The notes below the pieces were generated by a model, which did not search any database, was not told the origin of the DNA, and worked only from the letters and a program-made list of their open reading frames with translations. Shown piece by piece: positions 53,667-64,000 of a stretch of 64,000 nt of DNA (the stretch's first letter is position 1; each line of letters opens with the position of its first letter). This stretch comes from Campanula takesimana. Its lineage: Eukaryota; Streptophyta; Magnoliopsida; Asterales; Campanulaceae. The stretch spans positions 620,001 to 684,000 of the forward strand of contig JAOWBW010000424.1 in assembly GCA_026119855.1 (NCBI GenBank). The letters run 5' to 3'. The translations under genes and the position numbers were made by a program.

Positions 53667-55213
53667 TGTTGGGTTTCGTAGTAACATGCGCAGCGGAATT
53701 AAGCATTTAAAATTTATGAAACCCAAAGCCCATAGATCTATTCATATGATTAAGTCAAATACAACACAATGAATACTAGAATACTAACCCTTGATGCCTT
53801 TGATTTTGCAACCTTGAATTCGATGGAGGCTTGAAATCTTGATCACGAACAAAGCAAGAATCACGAACTTATGAAGATGATAAGTTTCACCCTCTAGCGG
53901 TATCCACACCACGAACGAATATCAAGAACACTTGATCTTGGTTGCTAGACCAAATTATGAAACACGCTTTCACAATTGTAAGAACTATATGGAATTATGA
54001 ATATTCTTGTTCTTCACCTTTTGGATCTTAGAACAATAAAATAACCTCTCAAAACCTTATGGAGGCACTCACAACGACGTGTCTAATGGCTGTAAAAAGG
54101 GTCCTTAAATAGGTCCTAATCCTTAACCCTTAAGGACTTAGGAAACCTAAATCCCGTCACCAAATTAGGCAACAGGGAATTCTGGCCGACTTGACTGGCA
54201 CGGTCGTGCCCTATAATCTGGCATGGTTGTGCCATCTAGTCCGCGCGAATTCCCCAGCCGTCCATTTTCGGCACGGTCGTGCTTGGTAATTTGGCACGGT
54301 CGTGCCAATCATGTCGACAGGTTTGCCTTGGTTTGGATTTATGACACGACCGTGCCATTTTAAGGCGCACGACCGTGCCAGAGCCAAACACGGATATTTT
54401 TCCATAATTCCCATTTAGTCCTTTACGATTCGTTCTATTTGTGTGTGACCCTCTAGGATTACACTAAGTTGGCAATGGGTTCAAACATGAACCCATAAGA
54501 TATGATTAGGTTCTAGCAAACCGTCATACCTACCCAAATAGTGTAACTAGATACAAGTTCGCATTCCTTTTAGAACATGTCATAATCCCTTTGTCCACGA
54601 TGTCATTGAACACAAGTCATGGTCAACAAGTCAACTTGTATTGTTCAATACTTTTCTCGATCCCGAATATGTTGATAATCCAAATGACATTGATCCAATC
54701 AATCCATTTGAGTTTGGCCAAACATTTCACCAACATCATTCCTTCGAGGGGCCCAAGCTTGACATCTCTCCGAAGAGGGACAAATCCATTTGGCTTATTA
54801 TTCTTCCCTACGTGAATCCAATCATGCCAATCATACCCTTTATAACTACCGTGTTAAGGCAGCGTTTGAATATGTCAAACATAATGTTCATCAAGTGGAA
54901 GACTATAATAACTTCATGTCTAAGGATTCAAATGACATAACTAATATGAGATTTATATATGACATCGACCATGACATAAATCTCATACCGCGGGTCATGT
55001 CCAGTACCTTGTTCCAAACAAGTACCCATAAATCTAACATGATCATCCCATGATCATTTAGCCTTTATACTAGTGCTTAACAAGCTCTAGGGACGGAGAT
55101 TATTATAAGCAAACATGAGCAACAATAATAATCTTATTATCTCTTTATCATCATGAATAAAATGATAACTTATACAACGTTTAACAACCGTGCCTAGGGC
55201 ACCAACACCAACA
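53667..55213 (-). repeat. Cop-3 3' LTR
   Basis: 1547 bp; on the plus strand TGTTGGGTTTCG...CACCAACA. Shares its outer parts with the Cop-2 LTR. Palindromic cassette at 54196-54380. Confidence 0.93.
54196..54380 (-). promoter_or_regulatory. Palindrome cassette in Cop-3 LTR
   Basis: About six copies of GGCACGGTCGTGCC or one-base variants (first at 54197, last near 54378). They lie upstream, in element sense, of a TATA-like TATTTAAG (inverse of 54104-54111). Position matches Cop-1 and Cop-2 cassettes. Repeated in the 5' LTR at 60910-61094. Confidence 0.5.
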
Positions 55214-55224
55214 ATCTCCCACTT
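55214..55224 (-). other. Cop-3 polypurine tract
   Basis: ATCTCCCACTT on the plus strand, the inverse of AAGTGGGAGAT in Cop-1 and Cop-2, next to the 3' LTR. Confidence 0.85.
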
Positions 55225-55234
55225 GCCCTAGGCC

Positions 55235-58200
55235 CAATTCCCTAGGTATCCAATACCCATGGACCCAACATGACCATCATGTCTTAGCTTATGGAAGTCC
55301 CATTGTTTAGTGTGTCTGTAACGTTATCATTAGTAGGTACTTTGCATATACGTACGTCTCCCTTATCAACAATTTCTCGAACGATAAGAGAACGCCTAAG
55401 TATGTGTTTGGATTTGGGATGTGCTCTTGGTTCCTTTGCTTGATCAATAGCACCACTATTATCACTAATATGGTCTATTGGATTAGCAATACTAGGAACC
55501 ATCTTAAGTTCTCCAATGAACTTCTTAATCCAAACAACTTCCTTTGCAGCATCCTATGCAGCGATATACTTAGTTTTGGTCATAGAATTAGTGACTGTAC
55601 TCTGATTGGAACCATTCCAACTTACAGTTCCACTATTTGTTATAAAACTCGATTGCGATTTTTCTATTATCTTTGTCAGTTTGGAAGTATGCATCCGTGT
55701 ACCCATATACGACGAGATCATCTTCCATCCCTCCATAGATCAAAACAAATCTTTAGTCCTTCTAAAGTGCTTTAAGAATTGTTTCACAGCCATCCAGTGA
55801 CTCTCACCGGTTGTCAGATTGATATCTACTCGTCATGCTCCAAGCATTAGATATATCTGGCTTAGTACTTATCATGGCATCATGGATCCAATTGCCGAAG
55901 CAAATGGCATCTCATTCATTTTCTCATGCTCATCTTTTGTCTTTAGGACATTGAGTCTTGCTTAGAGAAACTCCATGTAACACTGACAAATGTCCTCTCT
56001 TAGAATTTTCCTTGCAGAATCTTCTTATGACTTTGTCAATGTATGTACATTGGCTTTAAACCATTTAGCTTCCTTGATCTATCTCTATAGATCTTAATGC
56101 CAATGAATTATGTGGCTTCATCCATATTCTTTATTGCGAAACACTTTCTTAACCAAATCTTTACAGATTAAAGTGTAGGAATGTCGTTTCCAATGAGCAA
56201 TATGTCATCCACATATTAGATAAGGAATAGCACCATGCTCCCACTAATCTTCTTGTATATACAAGATTCATCTTCGTTCTTGATCAATCCAAGCTCTATG
56301 ACTTATCAAAACGGAGATTCCAACTCCCAAAAGTTTGCTTCAATCCATCCAATGAATCTTCGCAACTGTCATACCTTTTAGAATTCTCTTGACTATCAAA
56401 ACCTTTAGGTTGTATCCAATACATCCTTAAGTGAGTTCCCGTTGAGGAACACTTGTTTTGACATCATTTTGTCAATTTTCATATTCCAAATATGAACATG
56501 TGACTACGAGAATTCTAGTAAATTTCTTTGCTATCCATGTAAAATTTTCTCCAAGAAAACTCATTCCTCTCCTTTGGTTTTTACACCTTAGGTTAGAATG
56601 ATCAAGTTCCAAACTTGATTATTACACATGGATTGCCTTTTAGATTTCATGACTCCAAGTCATTAATCTAAATATGTGGAGTTGACATTGCATCTTTGAT
56701 AGATGGTAAATACTTCATTCCAAATGAACTTTACCTCAACACTTTCTATCTCGAAATATCCTATATTTCTTGCAATAGATTGTGTCCTATCACATACGCA
56801 AGTTCTTGTATATCCTTTTGAACGGACTTTTCACGACTCCTTGTGAAAACTTGTTCAACTTTCATCTTAGGTTAAAATATATATTTTCTAGGTCTCGAAC
56901 CATTCGAGATACATTTTACTCCCACTGATTCTTTTAGAGATAAACCATTTATCTAGAAAAGTATCATCATAATCAACAAACCATTTGTTTCTTATGAGTA
57001 AAATTATATCCTCAAGTTTCCTTAGGATATCCCATGAAAATATATTTATTAGATTTAAATGTGAGTGTGTCCCAGAAAACTCTTTTAAAAAAAAAAGGAT
57101 CTCACCATCTTAAATCTTTATGAAAGACAAACCGAGTTTTCTTTCACCGTTCAACCTCTTTTGATGGAACTCAAATTAGTGTAATTATAGCGGTTTCAAA
57201 TACATAACCCCAAAACAAATAATGGAAGATCAATATGACGTTATCAAATGAAGGTTCTTATACTTCCACGTAGACACATCATTTAGAATGATGTTCTTAG
57301 TGAATTTAATTTGTGAAACCATTTCACAACTTTAATGATGACTGTCAAATACTTGGTTAAATTATTCATCATCATGATCCAATCAGAATCTTTGAATAGT
57401 TTTACCAAGTATAACCAAAATTCTCTTTTAGCATTTCTTCTTAATGCACCATACACATCGAAATGTATTAGGTCAATTAAGACATTATCCTTTTAACCAA
57501 TCATAGTAAAAGATGTCTTGATCCAAGTAAATAAGATTTGCATAAATCATGTGATTCCAAATCATATGACTTAAAACTCCGTCCCATGGAATTTTAGATA
57601 TGCATTTCTCATTTATTTGATCAAAACAATAATGCATAAAGAATTTTAATTATTTATGTTATAGTCTTTATTACTTTGTTCTTCAAGATTTAGGATATAA
57701 GATTTATTTATATGATAACACAATGAAGTAAATCATAATAAATAAAGCACTTTTCTTATTCCAAATAAGAAATTAATATCCTTCATTATCTTATAACAAA
57801 ACAATATTTCCTACTTCATTAGTAAAGCCACTTTACAAGTGTTATATGAATAATGTTGCAACTCTTGCATCATTACCACTCATAGATCAACCTTTACTAT
57901 GAGTAGTCTTTCAGCTTACTAATTATTCTGGTATCCAATACCCAATAATTAATTTAGAAAGAATAACATAAAATTCCCAAGTGGTAGTCCCACTACCATT
58001 CCTTTTATTGATCATCCAGAATTTTGACTACAATTCTAAATGGTCAATCCAATTGCCATTTTACCAAATTGCATCAATTAGAGTTATTATTTTAACCATA
58101 ATTATTTCTTTTAGGTTTGACAACTATTGTCTTACCTTTCTTTTGGCACCTGGCCCTTTTCCTTATGAACCATGAGCTCTGGAGAACCATTCTCCAATAT

Positions 58201-58780
58201 CTTCATCTTCGCAGTTTTTAGCATGTTAATGCAATTCGAAGAAATTCTTATTCATTCTAAACATGTTATAGTCCATCACAAAGTGATTATAACCCTTAGT
58301 CAATGAATTAAGAATAATATCCATGGCTAGCTCCAATCCAATTGGACTCCCAAGTTTCTCAAGATGCTCTTTGTAGCCATTATCTTAAGCATGTGAGGTT
58401 CCACTTATTACCCTTTACTCCTTTTGCAAGAAGTGAATGCAATAATTGTTTTATACCTCTCTTGCCTAAATTTCTCTTTGAAACATGTAACTCAACTCCA
58501 CGCCTATTTAATAGGCTTCCACAAGTTCCAAACTTTGTTGGAGTTTAAGAGCACATAATCTTGAGCATAAGACAACTCACATTCCTAGAATCATAATCAT
58601 GATTCTTGTGATTGTCTACTCCGGCATTAGGTTCTTTAGGAATAGGCCCATCAAGAATGTACAACCCATCTTCTTGCCTTAGAACGATTCTTAGGCTCAG
58701 GATCCAATCCATGAAGTTTGTACCATTCTCTTGAAGCATTATCCTTATCAAGGATTAATCGCAACGATTTTAGTTGTCAT
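55235..58780 (-). pseudogene. Cop-3 gag-pol, heavily decayed
   Basis: Order on the minus strand follows Cop-2. The gag N-terminal part (58751-58545) has LQENGTNFMDWILSLRIVLR and DGLYILDGPIP. Decayed gag, integrase and RT stretches follow. The RNase H end (55502-55284) has VPSIANPIDHISDNSGAIDQ and KSKHILRRSLIVREIVDKGD. No open segment longer than about 75 codons in the coding sense remains. The ATG equivalent (58780) is followed by a stop within a dozen codons. The coding span is shorter than in Cop-2 (about 3.5 kb against 4.0 kb), so several deletions occurred. No function is expected. Confidence 0.88.
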
Positions 58781-60366
58781 CTACAACCAATGCAAAATTT
58801 CCAAAATTTTACAAGTACCAATCTCATTTAAGAGATAAATAATGTATTTTCCAAAAATACTCCCACTAAATTATATAACCTTCTTATACATCCAATGCAT
58901 AATATAATTTAAATGGGCTAAGATCCAACTTTAATTTAATTTTAAGTACGCTTTGGCGCACCGCTCAAAATTAAATTAATTAGGTAGACAACCCTGTCAA
59001 TCATATCCCATATGACTCTTAGATTCCTTTTTGAGATTCTCTTAAATTGGGCTAAGATCCAACTTTAATTTAATCTTGAGTCCGCTTTGGCGGACCGCTC
59101 AAAATCAAATTAATTAGGTAGACAATTTCTTGTCAATCATATCCAATATAATTCTTAGTGATCCAATTTCAAAAGCATGTTTAATCTCATCTTTGCCTAG
59201 GCCCAAAACTGTTTTGACGCCTAATTAAGTCCAACCATTTTAAACGCATAGGAAACTCTTATTCCCTCATCTTGCTCATACAAAGATAAAATCAATGCAC
59301 CTCGCTTTGGCGAGCCCACATGAAAGTACCCGAGTACTTACAAGTGTTTTAATCATGGCGTGGCAAAAAGGAATTAAAACTTTTTTTGAAGGTTCATCAC
59401 ATATAGCATATAACACATTTATGAGCACATAATATAAACATGTTACACATCAAGTTTAGCCACTGAATTAATCTCCATTAATTTAAGCATGGTATTTATG
59501 TGTCATTAGTTTCTCTATAATTATGAGGATGAGACTATTTCAACTTCGGTTATTATTTCCAAATCAAGACAACAAGAAGTGCGGTCGAACTAAGCCATTA
59601 GGCAACCACAATCCCGCACTAATTCAAGAAACCAAGAAAGTAGTCCATGTGGCCGAAACTAATCAATAGATGGTCTCGATAAACGTAGGCCAATTGCATT
59701 CACAATTCCACATGGATCTCCAAACTTTGAATCAAGAATTTTGTTTCTCAATTTTAGCAATTATGAACTCTTCATAATTCTAACTTCGTTTTATCTTTGA
59801 AACTTTGATTGCGATCAATTTTGGGAAACACAATCTCGATGAACGTAGATTAGCCATCCAAACCTTGAACCAATCTTAGACTCACAAGACTAAAACAAAT
59901 AGGAAATTTAAACCCAAGATCCACACCCAAGACCCAAGCTCTACCCCGCGCCAAACCCTAGGTCCGGCCGGGTCAAGGTATGGGTCCGGTCGGACCCTTC
60001 CAAAAATCAAAATTTTAAAGTTCTAAAATTTGTCTCAAAATTGTTTTTCCCGATTCAATAAGGATTTGGTGTTCTTGGTGATCCAATCACCATGATCAAC
60101 AAAATCTTGAATAAACAATTTATTCTTGAATCCCTAGAATATCAAAACTTTAATCCAATCAAAAATTGATAATCCAAACAATTTTAAATCCACCATAATT
60201 TTTATTGCGATTGAATAGTGCGATTAAAGTTTCTAAAACAATAAACCACATAAAATCACAAAACACATAAACATCATATAATCCAATATTCATATCATGC
60301 TTGGCACATAAACAATTTATATACACACAACATGATCCAAGTATTGAATTAATCAACATGAACGGG
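58781..60366 (-). other. Cop-3 5' leader (untranslated)
   Basis: About 1.6 kb closely matching the Cop-2 leader over much of its length, for example plus-strand 59465-59640 against 12960-13140 inverted. A duplicated AATTAGGTAGACAA...GACTCTTAG-type block lies at 58975-59160. Contains two GC-rich palindromic units, GGTCCGGCCGGGTC (59961) and GGTCCGGTCGGACC (59984), different from the LTR cassette. Confidence 0.75.
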
Positions 60367-60378
60367 GCTCTGATACCA
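60367..60378 (-). other. Cop-3 primer binding site (tRNA-Met)
   Basis: GCTCTGATACCA on the plus strand, the inverse of TGGTATCAGAGC, next to the 5' LTR. Confidence 0.9.
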
Positions 60379-60379
60379 C

Positions 60380-61927
60380 TGTTGGGTTTCGTAGTAACAT
60401 GCGCTGTGGAATTAAGCATTTAAAATTTATGAAACCCAAAGCCCATAGATCCATTCATATGATTAAGTCAAAATACAACACAATGAATACTAGAATACTA
60501 ACCCTTGATGCCTTTGATTTTGCAACCTTGAATTCGATGGAGGCTTGAAATCTTGATCACGAACAAAGCAAGAATCACGAACTTATGAAGATGATAAGTT
60601 TCACCCTCTAGCGGTATCCACATCACGAACGAATATCAAGAACACTTGATCTTGGTTGCTAGACCAAATTATGAAACACGCTTTCACAATTGTAAGAACT
60701 ATATGGAATTATGAATATTCTTGTTCTTCACCTTTTGGATCTTAGAACAATAAAATAACCTCTCAAAACCTTATGGAGGCACTCACAACGACGTGTCTAA
60801 TGGCTGTAAAAAGGGTCCTTAAATAGGTCCTAATCCTTAACCCTTAAGGACTTAGGAAACCTAAATCCCGTCACCAAATTAGGCAACAGGGAATTCTGGC
60901 CGACTTGACTGGCACGGTCGTGCCCTATAATCTGGCACGGTCGTGCCATCTAGTCCGCGCGAATTCCCCAGCCGCCCATTTTCGGCACGGTCGTGCTTGG
61001 TAATTTGGCACGGTCGTGCCAATCATGTCGACAGGTTTGCCTTGGTTTGGATTTATGGCACGACCGTGCCATTTTAAGGCGCACGACCGTGCCAGAGCCA
61101 AACACGGATATTTTTCCATAATTCCCATTTAGTCCTTTACGATTCGTTCTATTTGTGTGTGACCCTCTAGGATTACACTAAGTTGGCAATGGGTTCAAAC
61201 ATGAACCCATAAGATATGATTAGGTTCTAGCAAACCGTCATACCTACCCAAATAGTGTAACTAGATACAAGTTCGCATTCCTTTTAGAACATGTCATAAT
61301 CCCTTTGTCCACGATGTCATTGAACACAAGTCATGGTCAACAAGTCAACTTGTATTGTTCAATACTTTTCTCGATCCCGAATATGTTGATAATCCAAATG
61401 ACATTGATCCAATCAATCCATTTGAGTTTGGCCAAACATTTCACCAACATCATTCCTTCGAGGGGCCCAAGCTTGACATCTCTCCGAAGAGGGACAAATC
61501 CATTTGGCTTATTATTCTTCCCTACGTGAATCCAATCATGCCAATCATACCCTTTATAACTACCGTGTTAAGGCAGCGTTTGAATATGTCAAACATAATG
61601 TTCATCAAGTGGAAGACTATAATAACTTCATGTCTAAGGATTCAAATGACATAACTAATATGAGATTTATATATGACATCGACCATGACATAAATCTCAT
61701 ACCGCGGGTCATGTCCAGTACCTTGTTCCAAACAAGTACCCATAAATCTAACATGATCATCCCATGATCATTTAGCCTTTATACTAGTGCTTAACAAGCT
61801 CTAGGGACGGAGATTATTATAAGCAAACATGAGCAACAATAATAATCTTATTATCTCTTTATCATCATGAATAAAATGATAACTTATACAACGTTTAACA
61901 ACCGTGCCTAGGGCACCAACACCAACA
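60380..61927 (-). repeat. Cop-3 5' LTR
   Basis: 1548-bp near-identical copy of 53667-55213, followed on the plus strand by the TTTTG target duplicate. Confidence 0.93.
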
Positions 61928-62595
61928 TTTTGAATCCCCATAATTGACAAATCTCTGAGGGCTAGACATCACGCTTCATTGGGCACAATAGCAACGATAG
62001 AATCCAACAAGGCAATCTGGACTTCGACCGAACATGACTTGATCTTGGGTTGACTATATAAACACACGATGGTTAAAATGGTTCACCCACGAACTAAAAA
62101 AAGATTTTTTATTTTTCTTTTTCTTGTAAATAAACTTTCTTTGTCTCCTTACTTGCGTAAAAGTATGTGCTATTAGCTTCTTCACAACGTTCTCCATCAT
62201 CCTTGAACTACGATGGTCTGATTCTCTTCAAGGGATACGTAGGCAGCCTTTTGGTACGACCAACCCATCATCAAGAGTGATCATGCCTCCATCAAAAGTG
62301 AAAGCAATTCATCATCATCATCAAGACAGCAAACATTCTCCATTAAATCATCCTCCACGACATCAGCAATCCATCTCCAATCAAGCAGAAATGGTAAGTC
62401 AAGGTATGAATGCATCCGAATCTTTCCTAAAAAACCCACCACACACAAAAGCAATTTCTCCATTCTCGCAAAATCTCTCTCTCAAGCAATCCATGCTTTT
62501 TAAATCACATCACACCACAAGAACAATTTCACACTTCACACATTTTCTCGCATAAGCACGTATATCTGCAAAGCACACACTTAACATGTACCATA
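61928..62595 (+). other. Tat-B 3' region after Cop-3
   Basis: No gene. GGATACGTAGGCAGCC (62232-62247) follows GAACTACGATGG, the counterpart of the GAACTACGG...GTAGGCAACC segment seen after pol in Tat-1 and Tat-A. The antisense ORF is absent. CATCATCATCATCA-like simple sequence at 62311-62325. Confidence 0.5.
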
Positions 62596-62735
62596 GCAAG
62601 TGCGGTTTCAAACAGCAGAAACAAGCAAGTGCGGTTTCAAACAGCATAAACAAGCAAGTGCGGCTTCAAACAACATACAGTAAGTGCGGCTTCAAATAGC
62701 AAAACAGCAAATGCGGCTCCAAACACCAATTTGTT
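62596..62735 (+). repeat. Tat-B short tandem array
   Basis: Five diverged copies of a ~28-base unit AAGTGCGGTTTCAAACAGCA plus AAACAAGC, followed by CAATTTGTTCCATGGTGAAC, which also follows the single homologous copy in Tat-1 (21551-21570). Confidence 0.85.
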
Positions 62736-62940
62736 CCATGGTGAACCACTGAAATCACCACCTCTTCTATCAAAAATTTCGCTCACACAGGGAGCGCATA
62801 TCTATCCTTTGTAATTTCAAATTCCTGTTTTTATCGAGTCTTTGTTTTCTTTTATTTTCTTTTTCTTTGTCGATGTCCTTGGCGGTTGTCTTTCTTTCAT
62901 TGACGCGTTTTGCTTTGCAATCCACATCTCCGAGGGGCTC
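62736..62940 (+). other. Tat-B pre-LTR segment with polypurine tract
   Basis: GCTCACACAGGGAGCGCA, TTATCGAGTCTTTG and CAATCCACATCTCCGAGGGG are collinear with Tat-1 and Tat-A. CGAGGGGCTC abuts the 3' LTR. Confidence 0.6.
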
Positions 62941-64000
62941 TGTAGACACCCCCCCTTGGACCGCTCACCCCGATTGCATACATAGTATTTTTATTTAACT
63001 TGTTTTCGTTAATTTCTGTTACTTTGGTCAAGTTCCTAACTGATTTTATTAGTTTTGGACTAAACTGAATAACAGAGTTAAATTTAGAGTCATTTCTGTC
63101 ATTCTATCATTTTTAAAGGCGGGCGTCTCCCGTAAGGGTTATGTGCCGCGCGCGCGTTTGGTCCAATAGGCCGGACCCGCGCGCCTCCCACATAACTGTT
63201 ACGAGTTCCCACCAAGTTTCCCTCCCTTTTCTTATTTAGAACATATCTTTTTGAGTCTAAAACCCTCTCTTTTATCTCCAAGTTCACCCCCCCTAGTTTT
63301 GTAACTCCCAATCCCCCATCTCTAGCTTTTTCCCTAATAACAAAATATTCATCTTTATAATTTTATTTCCTCTTTATTATTTTATCTTTTTTTATTTTGA
63401 TTGGTCCCATGACCATCTTTTTCTCCCTTCTCCACCTATATAAACCCCCTCATTCTACCTTAGAAAGGGAGGATTTTACACACAAAAAAAGGAGGATTTT
63501 GAACCCAAACTTCTCTTATCTACAAAAACTCTACAGGAGTTCTTACACACCACTTCCTACACAAAAACTCTACTAAAATCTCTACACACTATTTTCTCTA
63601 CAAAACACTTCATTTCCTCACAAAGGTTGAATTCTTAATTTCCTTCCCAACAAGGTACAATTCTTCTATTTCTTATCTCTTTTATGTCTTTTTAATGTAT
63701 GCAATCCCCATCAATCGGGACATGACCAAATGATCACTTCATTACATTGAAGTTTGTTAAGGGTTGTCTCCCTAGATTTTTATTCTCTTTTAATTCCCCA
63801 TTTTCTCATGATGTAATTGTTAGCATAAGTTTATATTAATAAAAGAATGACTTTTTATTCTTAAACACCAAAAGTAGCAAGACCGGCTTTAGCCGGGCGA
63901 AGTGGATGTTTAAGTACTTCCCACTCCGTAATCTAGCCCCCGAACCCGTCTCTTCCCGAATATCTGGTTTTGTATATAAAATTAGGATTTATTAGGTTTT
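62941..64000 (+). repeat. Tat-B 3' LTR, truncated by window end
   Basis: Starts TGTAGACACC and follows the 5' LTR (47875 onward) closely, with scattered substitutions and small indels. GC-rich cassette at about 63118-63190, TATATAAA at about 63440, hairpin at 63898-63928. About 110 bases would remain beyond the window. Confidence 0.9.

Larger units (their letters stand above)
53667..61927 (-). mobile_element. Cop-3, Ty1-copia element, young LTRs, decayed coding (8.3 kb)
   Basis: Minus-strand element. 5' LTR 60380-61927, primer site 60367-60378 (inverse), purine tract 55214-55224 (inverse), 3' LTR 53667-55213. Target duplication TTTTG at 53662-53666 and 61928-61932. By eye the two LTRs differ at only about 8-10 places in ~1548 bases (over 99%). 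The internal region is collinear with Cop-2, but the coding part is riddled with stops and indels while leader, primer site and purine tract are well kept. Confidence 0.93.
47875..64000 (+). mobile_element. Tat-B, rearranged non-autonomous Tat element, 3' end outside window
   Basis: 5' LTR 47875-49048 and start of 3' LTR at 62941, both beginning TGTAGACACC. The Tat-type primer site is well kept. Inside: a gag lacking the capsid domain, post-pol hairpins, decayed RT/RNase H and protease pieces in altered order, a short tandem array and a purine tract. No long pol frame exists. Cop-3 is inserted at 53667-61927. It sits in Cop-4 gag; its target duplication cannot be checked. Confidence 0.85.

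Noticed and set aside
54591..55053. Overlapping plus-strand ORFs, repeated at 61305-61767
   Set aside because: Cop-3 LTR sequence read on the non-coding strand. Related frames occur in the Cop-2 LTRs on the opposite strand for the same reason.
1..64000. A host protein-coding gene or a new multi-gene system
   Set aside because: Every frame longer than about 150 codons was assigned to a retrotransposon, a repeat artefact or an LTR. No exon-like series with splice sites or unrelated domain was seen.

Overview
This window is intergenic DNA of a repeat-rich plant nuclear genome, probably a eudicot. No host protein-coding gene, tRNA or rRNA was recognised. Almost everything is LTR retrotransposons, many nested in each other, plus short MITE and foldback elements. 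The plant origin rests on Ty1-copia elements with tRNA-Met primer sites and Ty3-gypsy elements of the Tat (Ogre/Retand) type. The Tat elements carry two RNase H domains, a tRNA-Arg type primer site, an antisense ORF and a tandem array before the 3' LTR. MITEs with the common plant end TACTCCCTCCGTCCC are also present. The labels Tat-0/1/A/B and Cop-1/2/3/4 are mine.

Layout. 1-668: 3' part of an LTR (Tat-0) whose end lies inside the archaeal-type RNase H region of a larger element, Tat-1. Tat-1 (pieces 669-1270, 9590-10659 and 19205-23194) is further split by Cop-1 (1271-9589, TSD GAGAC) and Cop-2 (10660-19204, TSD CAATT). Its tail holds the pol end, two hairpins, an antisense ORF, a tandem array and a 3' LTR at 22234-23194. 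23195-29053 holds MITEs, a solo LTR (25228-27399), a ~1 kb foldback element and the start of a TTACATT-rich repeat. Tat-A (29054-42154, TSD AAATG) is a full-length 13.1 kb element. 42155-45403 holds the rest of that repeat, a second diverged copy of it, two MITEs and a small foldback element. Cop-4 (about 45404-47874) is cut by Tat-B, which starts at 47875 and runs off the window. Tat-B is a rearranged, non-autonomous element, and Cop-3 is inserted in it on the minus strand (53667-61927, TSD TTTTG).

How the parts relate. Cop-2 is nearly intact, with one reading frame and two nonsense codons. Cop-1 has a frameshift and a stop. Cop-3 has young, near-identical LTRs but a decayed coding region, so it was probably moved in trans. 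Tat-A keeps a long RT-RNH-aRNH-integrase frame but has broken gag and protease regions. Tat-B shares the Tat-A leader yet lacks capsid and most of pol.

The signals I consider most worth checking are structural. (1) A U5 hairpin in all Tat LTRs shows compensatory stem changes. (2) A pair of hairpins follows the Tat pol stop. (3) A second tRNA-Arg-complementary motif lies inside U5. (4) GC-rich palindrome cassettes differ between families but sit at the same two places, upstream of the promoter and in the 5' leader. I found no evidence of a defence system, gene cluster or other new multi-gene system. All similarity statements come from reading by eye, without database searches.
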